Shown here: piece after piece, positions 1-8,264 of the stretch
Position numbering within the stretch: position 1 is the first letter of the stretch
Layout: each line of letters opens with the position of its first letter
DNA from: HK1 sp965202735
GTDB lineage: Bacteria > Pseudomonadota > Gammaproteobacteria > HK1
Assembly (NCBI GenBank): GCA_965202735.1
Contig: OZ241844.1
Span: forward strand, 434,001-498,000
Direction: 5' to 3'
DNA: 64,000 nucleotides
Program-made: the position numbers and the translations under genes
The notes under the pieces: generated by a model
Seen by the model: the letters and a program-made list of their open reading frames with translations, nothing else
Database searches by the model: none
Told to the model about the DNA's origin: nothing

Positions 1-459
1 CCCATCACCTACGTGCATGCGTTCACGTACTCGACCCGACCCGGCTCCGAGGCGGAGCGCTTCACCGGACAGGTGCCGGCGGATGTCGGGAAACGCCGCA
101 CCCGGGCCCTGAAGCGGCTCTCGGCGGACAAGAACGGGCGTTTCGCGGAGCGCCACGTCGGACAGGTCGTCGATGTTCTCGTCGAGACGTCGCGCCGCGG
201 GGGCGCCTCGCGTATCGGTGGCTGGACGGACAACTACCTTCGGGTCGATCTCGGGGAAGGCCGGGCCGACGCGCGTCTGGAGCCGGTCGAGATTACGGGA
301 CTGGACGGGAACGGTCTCGTCGGGAGCCGGGTATCGGACCATCCCGGTGCGGACCCGGACGGGCCGGAGGCAAGTCGTTCGATGTCCCCCGCGGCCGAAG
401 TCGTTCAGCCGCATTTCGAATCGCCGCAATTGAGGCAGTTCAGGCATCCGTCGGCGTGA
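1..459 (+). CDS. mtaB: tRNA methylthiotransferase MtaB, C-terminal part (5' end outside window)
   Basis: Carboxy-terminal part of a radical-SAM methylthiotransferase, most like MtaB, which converts t6A37 of ANN-decoding tRNAs to ms2t6A. The frame is open at base 1, so the iron-sulfur and radical-SAM parts lie outside. The fragment begins in the conserved YSTRPGS stretch (residues 10-16; family form YSPRPGT) that closes the barrel, and continues into a TRAM-like RNA-binding tail ending near the segment ITGLDGNGLVG. About 45 residues of low-complexity sequence follow before the stop, longer than usual, and the last 55 bases overlap the 3' end of nrdJb on the other strand. MiaB is the alternative family; the YVHAFTYS form fits MtaB better. 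Confidence 0.75.
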   Translation, partial: PITYVHAFTYSTRPGSEAERFTGQVPADVGKRRTRALKRLSADKNGRFAERHVGQVVDVLVETSRRGGASRIGGWTDNYLRVDLGEGRADARLEPVEITGLDGNGLVGSRVSDHPGADPDGPEASRSMSPAAEVVQPHFESPQLRQFRHPSA

Positions 460-1091
460 ACGACCGCCGGCATCTGGCATTTCGTGCAGAACTGCGCACC
501 CTCGGGGAACGGGCGCCAGCGGCCTCCGTGGCCGGCGGCCACCTCTCTCCCGGACCCCGAGCGTTTCTCCTCCGTCATGCGTCGTCCGGTCGAGGCGGGC
601 GGCTCGTCCGCGATCAGCCCGATCGATCGCATGTGCGCCTCTATGGCATCGCCGATCTCGGCGACCAGCGAAGGCATGTAGCGGCCCCCCTTCTTGAAGT
701 AGCCGCCCCGGGGGTCGAACACTGACCGCAGTTCCTCGACGAGGAACGTGACGTCTCCGCCCTTGCGGAACACCGCCGACACGATGCGCGTGAGCGCCAC
801 GATCCACTGAAAATGCTCCATGTTCTTGGAGTTGATGAAGATCTCGAACGGGCGCCTCTGCTCGTGCTCGGTATCCACGTTCAGCACGACATCGTTGATC
901 GTCACGTAGAGAGCGTGGTCCGACAGCGGCGTCTTGAGCTTGTACGTCGAGCCGAGCAGCGTTTCCGGGCGCTCGATCTTCTCGTGCATCTGGATGACGT
1001 CCGCCTTGGGCCGGGGCGGCGGCGCGACGGGAGTCTCGTCGCGAGACTCGATTCCGTACTCGACGATCTTCTGGCTGATCCTGATGGTCAT
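405..1091 (-). CDS. nrdJb: class II ribonucleotide reductase, C-terminal subunit NrdJb
   Basis: Second half of a split vitamin B12-dependent ribonucleotide reductase, 228 aa. It carries the C-terminal part of NrdJ, including the final redox/zinc cysteines (pattern FCTKCQMP then CLNCLNCGDSKCG in the last 30 residues) that re-reduce the active site after each turnover. The ATG at 1091 is chosen because a strong ribosome site (GGAGGAAA) lies just upstream and the sequence from MTIRISQKIVEYG onward looks like real protein. It follows nrdJa after 92 bp on the same strand. The split into two polypeptides is known from pseudomonads. The 3' end overlaps the mtaB coding end convergently by 55 bp. Confidence 0.9.
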   Translation of the reverse strand: MTIRISQKIVEYGIESRDETPVAPPPRPKADVIQMHEKIERPETLLGSTYKLKTPLSDHALYVTINDVVLNVDTEHEQRRPFEIFINSKNMEHFQWIVALTRIVSAVFRKGGDVTFLVEELRSVFDPRGGYFKKGGRYMPSLVAEIGDAIEAHMRSIGLIADEPPASTGRRMTEEKRSGSGREVAAGHGGRWRPFPEGAQFCTKCQMPAVVHADGCLNCLNCGDSKCG

Positions 1092-1183
1092 GGCTGCTTT
1101 CCTCCAGCGGGAGAGGTTCCCTCTCCGCAAGCGCTCCTCGGCGAGTGAGGCGGCCCGGCGCTCGACGGCAACGGCGACCGGAC

Positions 1184-3334
1184 TCAGAACTTGCCGTAGT
1201 AGCCCTCCTTGATCGCGTCGTAGAGATTGGCGGCGGTGTGGACATCGCCGTCGTACTCGATCTCCTCGTTGCCCCTGGCTTCGACCACCGTCCCGTCCTC
1301 GAGCGTGAACCGATAGGTCGTGCTCTCCAGATCCTTCTCCTTCACGAGCACCCCCTGGAATGCCGACGGGTTGAAACGAAACGTCGTGCAACCCTTCAGC
1401 CTCCGCTCGAAGGCGTAGAGGTAGATGTCCTTGAAGTCTTCGTAGGGATAGTCGGTCGGAACGTTCGCGGTCTTGGAAATCGACGAATCGATCCAGCGTT
1501 GCGCCGCGGCCTGGACGTCGACGTGCTGCCTGGGCGTGATGTCGCCGGCGGTGACGAAGTACTCGGGAAGCCCGCCGGCGCCGGCGCCCTCGGGCGTCGC
1601 CCGAGAGTCGACGAGCTCGCGATAGGCGAGCATCTCGAAGGAGTACACGTCGACCTTCTCCTTCGTCTTGCGGCCTTCGCGAATGACGTTCCGGGAGTAG
1701 TGGTGCGCGAAGCTCGGCTCGATCCCGTTGCTCGCATTGTTCGCGAGCGAGAGCGAGATCGTCCCCGTGGGGGCGATCGAGGTATGGTGGGTGAACCGCG
1801 CGCCCTGCTCGGCGAGCGCGTCGACGAGCTCGGGCTCGACCTCGGCCAGCCGCTGCATGTAGCGGCTGTACCGCGCATGGAGCACCTTGCCCTTGACCCG
1901 ATCGCCGATGGCCATGCCGTCCCGCGCCATCTCCGGGCGCTGCGCGAGCATCTCCGTCGTCACCGCGAACGACTCCTCCATCAGCGGGGCGGGGCCCTTC
2001 TCCCGGCTCAGTGACAGAGCGGTCTTCCAGCCGGTGACCGCCATTTCGCGCGTCACGCGCTCGGTGAACTCGGTCGATGCCTCCGAGCCGTACCTGATGC
2101 GCAGCATCGTCAGGGTCGAGCCGAGTCCGAGGTAGCCCATCCCGTGGCGCCGCTTGCGCATGATCTCGGCGCGCTGGGGGCCGAGGGGGAGTCCGTTGAC
2201 CTCGACGACGTTGTCGAGCATGCGGGTGAAGACGGCGACCACTTCCCGGAAGGTCTCCCAGTCGAAGCGCGTGCGATCCGTGAACGGATCGAGCACGAAC
2301 CGCGTGAGGTTGACCGAGCCGAGCAGGCACGAGCCGTACGGCGGAAGCGGTTGCTCCCCGCAGGGATTGGTGGTGCGGATGTCCTCGCAGAACCAGTTGT
2401 TGTTCATGTCGTTGATTTCGTCGATCAGGATGAATCCCGGCTCGGCGAAGTCATATGTCGACGACATGATGACGTCCCAGATCCGCCGCGCCCGCACGGT
2501 CCGGTAGACCCTGCAGGCAACCTTTCCGAGGTGGTTCGTGACGTACCCGTCGTGCACCGGCCAGCTCCGCCACACCACCGACTCCGGATCGCCGAGATCG
2601 ATGTCGTCGTGCTCGACTTCCGGCTGCATCAGCGGAAACGCGAGCTTCCACCCGGCGTCGTCCCGGACCGCCCGCATGAACTCGCGGGTGACGAGCAGCG
2701 AGAGGTTGAACTGGCGCAGGCGGCCGTCCTCGCGCTTGGCCCGGATGAAATCGAGGACATCGGGATGACCCACGTCGAAGGTGGCCATCTGCGCCCCCCG
2801 CCGTCCCCCCGCCGACGACACCGTGAAGCACATCCGGTCGTAGATGTCCATGAACGACAGCGGCCCCGACGTGTACGCCCCGGCTCCGCTCACGTACGCG
2901 CCCTTCGGCCGCAGGGTGGAGAACTCGTATCCGATCCCGCAACCGGCCTTGAGGGTGAGTCCGGCCTCGTGGACCTTGTTCAGGATGTCGTCCATGGAGT
3001 CGAGGACGATGCCCGACACCGTGCAGTTGATGGTCGACGTCGCGGGCTTGTGATCCAGCGCTCCGGCGTTCGAGACGATGCGTCCGGCCGGAATCGCGCC
3101 TCGGCGCAGCGCCCACAGAAAGCGCTCGCCCCAGAGCGCCCGGAGCTCGTCGGTGGTCTCGACCTCGGCGATCGCGCGGGCGACGCGGCGACAGGTATCG
3201 TCGATGTCGCGATCCAGAACCGTGCCGTCGCGCCTCTTCAGGCGGTACTTGCTGTCCCAGATGTCGAGCGACGCCGCCTGGAGGGGAATGGTGGAGACGT
3301 CGGTCTCGACGTGCATCCGCTCCGCCAGCCTCAT
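1184..3334 (-). CDS. nrdJa: adenosylcobalamin-dependent ribonucleotide reductase, catalytic subunit NrdJa
   Basis: Catalytic part of class II ribonucleotide reductase (716 aa), which makes deoxyribonucleotides with adenosylcobalamin, with or without oxygen. Visible landmarks are TINCTVSG (the first catalytic cysteine region), the glycine-rich AGCGIGYEFS, and NPCGEQPLPPYGSC, which holds the Asn, Cys and Glu of the radical site. APTGTISL and RFNPSAFQG lie in the C-terminal half. There is no ATP-cone domain at the N-terminus. ATG 3334 is chosen because GGGGAGA stands about 8 bases upstream. Its start overlaps the stop of a possible 18-codon leader as ATGA. Two NrdR-type boxes lie about 270 bp upstream. 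Cotranscribed with nrdJb. Confidence 0.95.
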   Translation of the reverse strand: MRLAERMHVETDVSTIPLQAASLDIWDSKYRLKRRDGTVLDRDIDDTCRRVARAIAEVETTDELRALWGERFLWALRRGAIPAGRIVSNAGALDHKPATSTINCTVSGIVLDSMDDILNKVHEAGLTLKAGCGIGYEFSTLRPKGAYVSGAGAYTSGPLSFMDIYDRMCFTVSSAGGRRGAQMATFDVGHPDVLDFIRAKREDGRLRQFNLSLLVTREFMRAVRDDAGWKLAFPLMQPEVEHDDIDLGDPESVVWRSWPVHDGYVTNHLGKVACRVYRTVRARRIWDVIMSSTYDFAEPGFILIDEINDMNNNWFCEDIRTTNPCGEQPLPPYGSCLLGSVNLTRFVLDPFTDRTRFDWETFREVVAVFTRMLDNVVEVNGLPLGPQRAEIMRKRRHGMGYLGLGSTLTMLRIRYGSEASTEFTERVTREMAVTGWKTALSLSREKGPAPLMEESFAVTTEMLAQRPEMARDGMAIGDRVKGKVLHARYSRYMQRLAEVEPELVDALAEQGARFTHHTSIAPTGTISLSLANNASNGIEPSFAHHYSRNVIREGRKTKEKVDVYSFEMLAYRELVDSRATPEGAGAGGLPEYFVTAGDITPRQHVDVQAAAQRWIDSSISKTANVPTDYPYEDFKDIYLYAFERRLKGCTTFRFNPSAFQGVLVKEKDLESTTYRFTLEDGTVVEARGNEEIEYDGDVHTAANLYDAIKEGYYGKF

Positions 3335-3387
3335 CGCCGGATCTCCCCGCCGAACGACCGGCCGGCACCCGCAGTATCGATGACCAT
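3331..3387 (-). CDS. possible 18-aa leader peptide coupled to nrdJa
   Basis: A short frame, MVIDTAGAGRSFGGEIRR, opens with ATG at 3387 behind a good ribosome site (GGGAG, five bases upstream) and stops so that its TGA overlaps the nrdJa ATG as ATGA. This geometry is what translational coupling would use. No similarity is recognised and the peptide could be chance; no run of codons suggests amino-acid attenuation. Confidence 0.25.
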   Translation of the reverse strand: MVIDTAGAGRSFGGEIRR

Positions 3388-3606
3388 CGATGCTCCCTTC
3401 CCTTGAACCGATCCGGTGGTGCGGAGTGCCGAGTCCGATTCCCGGGGCCTCGGGCCGCATCGGCCGCACGACGTTCCCCGTGTGATACCCGATGCCGGAG
3501 TGCGGGAGACAGCCGTTCCGACCCCGGCGGGTCCGCCGGCGCAATCGGCATCGGTCGCCGGTCGTGTAGGCGTTCGTCTCGTTCCGTTACGGAGAAGGTC
3601 CATTTA

Positions 3607-3655
3607 ACACCAGAAATTGTGGACAGGCAACTCGCGAAACCACAACATCTTGTGG
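3607..3655. promoter_or_regulatory. tandem NrdR-type boxes upstream of nrdJab
   Basis: Two 16-bp imperfect palindromes lie 33 bp apart (start to start): ACACCAGAAATTGTGG at 3607-3622 and CCACAACATCTTGTGG at 3640-3655. Each matches about 12 of 16 positions of the known NrdR box (ACACWATATATWGTGT type). Paired boxes about three helical turns apart upstream of ribonucleotide reductase operons are the NrdR signature, so the repressor NrdR probably controls nrdJab from here. They sit about 270 bp from the nrdJa start, implying a long leader. NrdR itself is not in the window. Confidence 0.6.
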
Positions 3656-3749
3656 AGTGACCGGTGGACAAGGCAGGCGAAACAGCGGGAAATCCTGTGG
3701 ACAGACTCTCCGTCGGGGATGCCTTGCGAAACCCGGCCGCCGGCCATCC

Positions 3750-3867
3750 CGAGCGGCGTGCGGGGGAGGTCGGGCGGTGCGATCCGGTGCCGGGCGAAGC
3801 AGCCGACGCGGGCCCGGGACGAGTGCCCGATGGTCCCGTCCATCGGCGCCAGCCGTCCCGCCGGCCC
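3750..3867 (-). pseudogene. 118-bp shard of ABC-F ATPase gene
   Basis: The minus strand here matches the segment 10569-10686 of the ABC-F gene, without gaps, at about 106 of 118 positions when aligned by hand. It covers the start of the second ATPase half after the Walker A region (protein words MDGTI, RARVG, RTPL in the same frame). Similarity stops sharply on both sides, so this is a fragment and not a decayed full copy. Confidence 0.75.
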
Positions 3868-3960
3868 GTTCCCCGTGGAATCCGGCGAAGGAAGGTCCAG
3901 AGGCCCGGAGGCGGTGTGCAGCGGACGAGCCGGCGGCGCGGGACCGGTCCCGGCCGGCCC

Positions 3961-4551
3961 TCAGCCGGTGCGGCCTGCGAGCACCCGGTCCGCCTGCTCG
4001 CGCAGCGCCGGCATCAGGTCGTGAAGCGAAGATTCGAACGTCGGATAGTGCCGCTCGAGGTCGGCCGCCGCCTCCCGGAGACCGTGACCGAACCTCGCTC
4101 GGCGGGCCAGCCCGGCAAGCGCCGTGTCGAGGCCGCTCCGGATCGCGTACAGGCCCAGCCATCGACTCTCGAGCATGCGCTCGAGCCGCGCCCGGTCACG
4201 CACCGGGATGACCTCCGCCTGACGCTCTACCTGTGCGCAGACATGCTCGACGAAGACGTCGAAGCGCACCGTCGAGTAGTCCGTCCAGCATCGTGCAAGG
4301 CAGTGGTCGAAGAAGATGTCCACAAGGACCCCGGCGTAGCGGCGGCGGGGAGCGGCGATGCATCCAAGGCACGATCTGAAAGCGCGATGACGGTCCGCGT
4401 ATCGGTCGATGGCGCGGTGGAGCGCCACCCCGGTCGCGATGCCGGGTGGAACCGCGCCGTCGATCCTGCCCTTGACCAGGTCCGCGCACACGTTCCCCGC
4501 GCGTATCTCCTCGTCGTCGGGCGACAGCAGCGCGTGGGCGAGGAAGTTCAC
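3961..4551 (-). CDS. acpH: AcpH-like acyl-carrier-protein phosphodiesterase family (DUF479)
   Basis: Protein of 196 aa from GTG 4551, beginning NFLAHALLS, the hallmark start of the ACP phosphodiesterase family. Members hydrolyse the 4'-phosphopantetheine arm from holo-ACP, returning apo-ACP. The internal words GNVCADLVKG, ALHRAIDRYAD and VDIFFDHCLA carry the conserved His and Asp residues expected of this HD-like fold. An alternative GTG lies four codons upstream (4563). It follows ccmI on the same strand after 76 bp and is probably cotranscribed with it, though the two have no known functional link. Confidence 0.8.
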   Translation of the reverse strand: MNFLAHALLSPDDEEIRAGNVCADLVKGRIDGAVPPGIATGVALHRAIDRYADRHRAFRSCLGCIAAPRRRYAGVLVDIFFDHCLARCWTDYSTVRFDVFVEHVCAQVERQAEVIPVRDRARLERMLESRWLGLYAIRSGLDTALAGLARRARFGHGLREAAADLERHYPTFESSLHDLMPALREQADRVLAGRTG

Positions 4552-4627
4552 GGCGCGCACCACCGCGGCAGGGGTTCGGAGATCCGCGTCGCGGGCGGCC
4601 GCATGCCGGAGCGCCGCACCGGCGGGA

Positions 4628-5893
4628 TCAGGGGACGATCTGCGAGATCACGACTCTCACCGGGGCGGGGTCGGCGACCGCGACCGGCCCGAAGGCGCCT
4701 TCGATGTCGCCGCTGGTGCGGTCCGCCGTCCCCGAACGCGCCACGCGCGCGGTGACGAGCGCATTCTCCACGGTCGCGAGCGACAGCGAAGGCATCATCG
4801 CGTTCGTCTCGTCGAGCACGATGGTGGCCGGGAGAGCTCCGACGATGGTGCGCGCGACCGCGACCGGAGGGCCGGCGCCCGACGGGGCGCGGGCGAAGAC
4901 GAACACCGGCTCGCTGGCCCCGAGCTCCAGCCCGAGGTCCGGGGCGAGGCTGACCTCGACCACGATCCGGGCTCCGCTCCCGGACGCGTCTCCGCCGCCG
5001 GATTCCGTCGCCGCCGCGGCTCCGGCCGCCCCGGAGCCCGTGGCGGGCGCCGCGCCTCCCGCGCCGCGGAGCTGCGCGAGCATCTCGGTGAGGATGGATG
5101 CCTCGCGCGACCCGGGCGGCTGGCGCGCGAGCAGCCGCTCCCAGCGGGCGGCGGCGAGGTCCGTGCGCCGGTTCTGAGCCTCGGCGAACCCCCCGAGCCA
5201 GAGCGCCTTCTCGTGATCCGGGTCGAGCTCGAGAGCGCGGTCGAGTCGATCCAGCGCGCTCGCCGGGAAGCGGTTGCCCGCGCGCCCGGCCTCCGCCTCG
5301 GCCCAGTCCGCCAGGAGCGAAGGATCGTCGCCGAGCAGCCCGTGAGCGCGCTCGAACGCGGGGAGCGCCGCATCGAAGCGTTCCAGCACCACCTGCGAGC
5401 GGGCGAGCAGGAGCCAGCCCTCGGCGTCCGCGGGGTCTTCGTCGAGCCTTGCGGAGAGCGAGGCGACCATCGCTTCCACCGAGGACGCGGTCCCGGCGCC
5501 CGCCGCCGGCGGGCCGGAAGCTGGCGGGGATTCGATTCCGTGCGGCGAGCCGAGCCACAGATAGAGCCCGAGGCCGCAGACCGGCACCATGACCGCGACC
5601 GCCATCGCCATCCGATGGGACGGAGGGTACGCGGAGACGCGCGGCTCGCCGGGCCCGGCCACGTCGGCGAGCAACCCCCGTTCGAGATCCCGTCGCAGCG
5701 CCGCGTACCGTTCCGCGTCGATCTCCCCGCCGTCCCGTTCGCGATCGAGCTCCGCCAGGCGCTCGCGATACAGCGCGACATTCGCATCGCCGGGCGCATC
5801 CCGGCCGGGAGTGCCGGCGCGCATCAACGTGGGCACGACCAGCAGCAGCGCGGCCAGGATGATGAGCGAGGCGAGGATCCAGAACAGGAGCAT
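4628..5893 (-). CDS. ccmI: cytochrome c-type biogenesis protein CcmI
   Basis: Membrane protein of 421 aa with CcmI/CycH architecture: an N-terminal transmembrane helix (residues 1-25), a cytoplasmic loop with the words LYRERLAELDRE and DAERY, a second transmembrane helix near 95-115, then periplasmic TPR-type repeats (about 135-270) and a C-terminal beta-rich domain. CcmI chaperones apocytochrome c to the CcmFH haem lyase. It stands apart from other ccm genes here; the genes on its 5' side read the other way. An Ala/Gly-rich linker separates the TPR and C-terminal domains. Confidence 0.9.
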   Translation of the reverse strand: MLLFWILASLIILAALLLVVPTLMRAGTPGRDAPGDANVALYRERLAELDRERDGGEIDAERYAALRRDLERGLLADVAGPGEPRVSAYPPSHRMAMAVAVMVPVCGLGLYLWLGSPHGIESPPASGPPAAGAGTASSVEAMVASLSARLDEDPADAEGWLLLARSQVVLERFDAALPAFERAHGLLGDDPSLLADWAEAEAGRAGNRFPASALDRLDRALELDPDHEKALWLGGFAEAQNRRTDLAAARWERLLARQPPGSREASILTEMLAQLRGAGGAAPATGSGAAGAAAATESGGGDASGSGARIVVEVSLAPDLGLELGASEPVFVFARAPSGAGPPVAVARTIVGALPATIVLDETNAMMPSLSLATVENALVTARVARSGTADRTSGDIEGAFGPVAVADPAPVRVVISQIVP

Positions 5894-5993
5894 CGGGAGC
5901 CGCTGGAGATGGCCGAGCCGTACCCGGCGCGGCCCACGGGCGCGAATCTATCGGGTGGACCGCGCGCCGGCAAGGACTCGCTGCGCGTTCATC

Positions 5994-5999
5994 TATAAT
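5994..5999 (+). promoter_or_regulatory. -10 element (TATAAT) ahead of the TVP38 gene
   Basis: A perfect TATAAT lies 65 bp upstream of the ATG at 6064 in a GC-rich divergent intergenic region. No clear -35 is seen; the hexamer 17 bp upstream is AAGGAC. Confidence 0.4.
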
Positions 6000-6063
6000 C
6001 GTCCGGGACGCCGGCTCCGCGAAGCCGGACGGACCGGCACCCACGTCAGGCAGGAAGCGCGAC

Positions 6064-6807
6064 ATGAACAAGGGAAGGCTCGCGGTCGTCGCGCTCGTCG
6101 TGGCGCTGGTCGTCGCATTCCTCTGGCTCGATCTCGGCCGCTTCCTCAGCCTCGAACACCTCAAGGCGCGGCAGGCCGACATCGACGCGTTCTACCACGA
6201 GCATCCACTGGCGGTGCTCGCGACGTACTTCGCCGCCTACGTGGCGATCACCGGCCTCTCGCTCCCCGGAGCCGCCATCATGACCCTGGCCGGCGGCGCC
6301 GTGTTCGGGCTGCTGTGGGGCACCGTGGTCGTCTCGTTCGCATCGACGCTCGGCGCGACGGTCGCCTTCGTCGTGTCGCGATACATCCTGCGCGACGGAA
6401 TCCAGCGACGCTACGGAGACCGGCTGAGGACGATCAACGCCGGCGTCGAGCGCGAGGGGGGGTTCTACCTGTTCACCATGCGGCTGGTGCCGGCCTTTCC
6501 GTTCTTCGTCATCAACCTGGTCATGGGCCTCACCCCGATGCGGACCCTCACGTTCGCCTGGGTAAGCCAGCTCGGCATGCTCCCCGGGACCATCGTCTAC
6601 GTCAATGCCGGCACCCAGCTCGGGCGGATCGAGTCGCTGCAGGGAATCCTCTCGCCCGCGCTCATCGGCTCCTTCGTGCTGCTGGGGATCTTTCCGCTTC
6701 TCGCCAGGTGGGTCGTGGGCGCGGTCCAGCGACGGCGCAGAGCCCGGAGCGGCCACGGGACGCCCCCGGGACCCGAGCCTTCGCGCCCGACGGACGACTC
6801 GCTATAA
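6064..6807 (+). CDS. TVP38/TMEM64 family inner-membrane protein
   Basis: Integral membrane protein of 247 aa in the DedA/TVP38 (VTT domain, also called SNARE-associated) superfamily. It has an N-terminal helix (residues 6-24), the family word LSLPGAAIMTLAGGAVFG near 75-92, a central FYLFTMRLVPAFPFFVINLVMG segment, and a last helix before an Arg/Pro-rich tail. Bacterial members are proposed lipid scramblases or transporters. The ATG is preceded by AGGAAG. It is transcribed towards cfa and the flavoprotein gene, so all three may serve membrane lipids; that is inference from context. Confidence 0.85.
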   Translation: MNKGRLAVVALVVALVVAFLWLDLGRFLSLEHLKARQADIDAFYHEHPLAVLATYFAAYVAITGLSLPGAAIMTLAGGAVFGLLWGTVVVSFASTLGATVAFVVSRYILRDGIQRRYGDRLRTINAGVEREGGFYLFTMRLVPAFPFFVINLVMGLTPMRTLTFAWVSQLGMLPGTIVYVNAGTQLGRIESLQGILSPALIGSFVLLGIFPLLARWVVGAVQRRRRARSGHGTPPGPEPSRPTDDSL

Positions 6808-6808
6808 T
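6803..6808 (+). promoter_or_regulatory. -10 element (TATAAT) ahead of cfa
   Basis: A perfect TATAAT overlaps the stop codon of the TVP38 gene, 145 bp ahead of the cfa start. A weak -35 (TTCGCG at 6780) lies 17 bp upstream. cfa genes are often driven by stress or stationary-phase promoters, which tolerate a poor -35. Confidence 0.35.
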
Positions 6809-6953
6809 TTTCGCCGCGCGCGGGTCGGGGTCGATTGCGGCGCCCGCCCGCATCGAAATCCGGCTCGCACCGAAATGCTTCACATCCGAGGACCCCGCGC
6901 ACCCGGAGACTGATGCGGCGGTTCGCCGGTCGCTTCGTGTCAGGAGGCAGGAG

Positions 6954-8261
6954 ATGGCGGCAAGACGACAGCGCCCGCATCCGCTGGGCATTCCCGGCGC
7001 CTTCGGTCCGGGTGTCGGGAAGAGCGGACCATCCGCCGGGAGCCGGGCGCGCCCGGGCGGATTCGATCGATGGCTCGTGCGGCGCATGGCGGTGAAGGCC
7101 GGCAATCCCGACATCGCCCTCGCGTTGTGGGATGGCGAGGACGCATACCGCCCTTCCGGCGAGTGCGCGGGGCGCATCGTGTTCCGCGACCGGGGCGCGC
7201 TGCTCTGCGTGGTCCTCGGCCCGGAGCTCGGATTCGGGGATGCGTTCAGCGCGGGACGCATCGAGGTGCAGGGCGATCTGGTCGACGTCCTCGCACGTCT
7301 TTATCGAAGCATGGACCGCGCGGGCGCGGCCGCGGGCAAGCGCAGCGTGCTGGGCCGGCTCCCGAAGTCGCGCCCCAACACCAGGGCCGGCTCCAGGCGG
7401 CATATCCAGCACCACTACGACCTGGGCAACGACTTCTACCGCCTGTGGCTCGACGAGGAGATGGTCTACACCTGCGCGTACTACGCCACGCCGGAGTCCA
7501 CGCTGGAGCAGGCGCAGCGCGCCAAGATGGACCATGTCTGCCGCAAGCTGATGCTCCGGCCGGGCCAGCGCGTCATCGAGGCCGGCTGCGGCTGGGGCTC
7601 GCTGGCCCTGCACATGGCGCGCGAGTACGGCGTCGGGGTGCGGGCATTCAACATCTCGCGCGAGCAGATCGCGTACGCGCGCGAACGTGCGGCCCGTGAA
7701 GGCATGAACGACCGCGTGGAGTTCGTTCTGGACGACTACCGCAACATCGAGGGCGCCTGCGACGCCTTCGTCTCGGTGGGCATGCTGGAGCACGTGGGCG
7801 TCCGGAACTACGAGGCGCTGGGGGCGGTCATCGCGCGCACGCTGAAGCCCGGCGGCCTCGCGCTCGTCCACAGCGTCGGCCGCAATCGTCCCACCCCCGT
7901 CAACGCATGGCTGGAGCAGCGCATCTTCCCCGGGAGCCATCCCCCGAGCCTGCGGGAGATGATGGCGATCTTCGAGCCGTTCAACTTCTCGGTCATCGAT
8001 GTCGAGAACCTGCGGCTCCACTACGCACGCACGCTGCGGGAGTGGCTTGCGCGATTCGACCGCGCCGCTGACACGGTCCGGGCGATGTACGACGAGGAGT
8101 TCATCCGGGCCTGGCGGCTGTACCTCGCGGGGTGCTCGGCCGCGTTCCTCGCCAACTCCATCCAGCTCTTCCAGGTGGTGTGCGCGCCGGCAGCCAGCAA
8201 CGACGTCCCGTGGACCCGCACCCATGTCTACCCGCCGGCGACGGAGTCCGCGGGCGGCTGA
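6954..8261 (+). CDS. cfa: cyclopropane-fatty-acyl-phospholipid synthase
   Basis: SAM-dependent enzyme of 435 aa that methylenates cis double bonds in membrane phospholipid acyl chains. The C-terminal two thirds hold the methyltransferase: HIQHHYDLGNDFY and EEMVYTCAYY mark the family start, VIEAGCGWGSLALHMA is the SAM-binding loop, and VSVGMLEHVG with the conserved Glu-His follows. The N-terminal 120 residues form the usual small lipid-binding domain. ATG 6954 is set by a textbook AGGAGG at 6942. The next gene starts three bases after the stop, so they are translationally linked. Confidence 0.93.
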   Translation: MAARRQRPHPLGIPGAFGPGVGKSGPSAGSRARPGGFDRWLVRRMAVKAGNPDIALALWDGEDAYRPSGECAGRIVFRDRGALLCVVLGPELGFGDAFSAGRIEVQGDLVDVLARLYRSMDRAGAAAGKRSVLGRLPKSRPNTRAGSRRHIQHHYDLGNDFYRLWLDEEMVYTCAYYATPESTLEQAQRAKMDHVCRKLMLRPGQRVIEAGCGWGSLALHMAREYGVGVRAFNISREQIAYARERAAREGMNDRVEFVLDDYRNIEGACDAFVSVGMLEHVGVRNYEALGAVIARTLKPGGLALVHSVGRNRPTPVNAWLEQRIFPGSHPPSLREMMAIFEPFNFSVIDVENLRLHYARTLREWLARFDRAADTVRAMYDEEFIRAWRLYLAGCSAAFLANSIQLFQVVCAPAASNDVPWTRTHVYPPATESAGG

Positions 8262-8264
8262 TCG

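Larger units (their letters stand above)
3335..3960. other. 626-bp region between nrdJa and acpH
   Basis: This stretch holds no full gene. Reading from nrdJa outward it contains the possible leader peptide, about 200 bp of GC-rich untranslated sequence, two NrdR-like palindromes, a repeated TGTGGACAG word (3619 and 3703), and an inverted 118-bp shard of the ABC-F gene found at 9501. The rest shows no recognisable feature. Confidence 0.6.

Noticed and set aside
405..2330. Single long minus-strand frame across nrdJb
   Set aside because: Upstream of 1091 it is a shadow of nrdJa in another frame; only the last 228 codons are real.
3387..3600. Cobalamin riboswitch ahead of nrdJa
   Set aside because: Only scattered word-level similarity; the B12 box fails at several key positions, so it is not annotated.
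3664..4755. Long plus-strand frame of 363 aa
   Set aside because: It is antisense to acpH and the ABC-F shard, Arg/Pro/Gly-rich with no family; typical shadow in GC-rich DNA.
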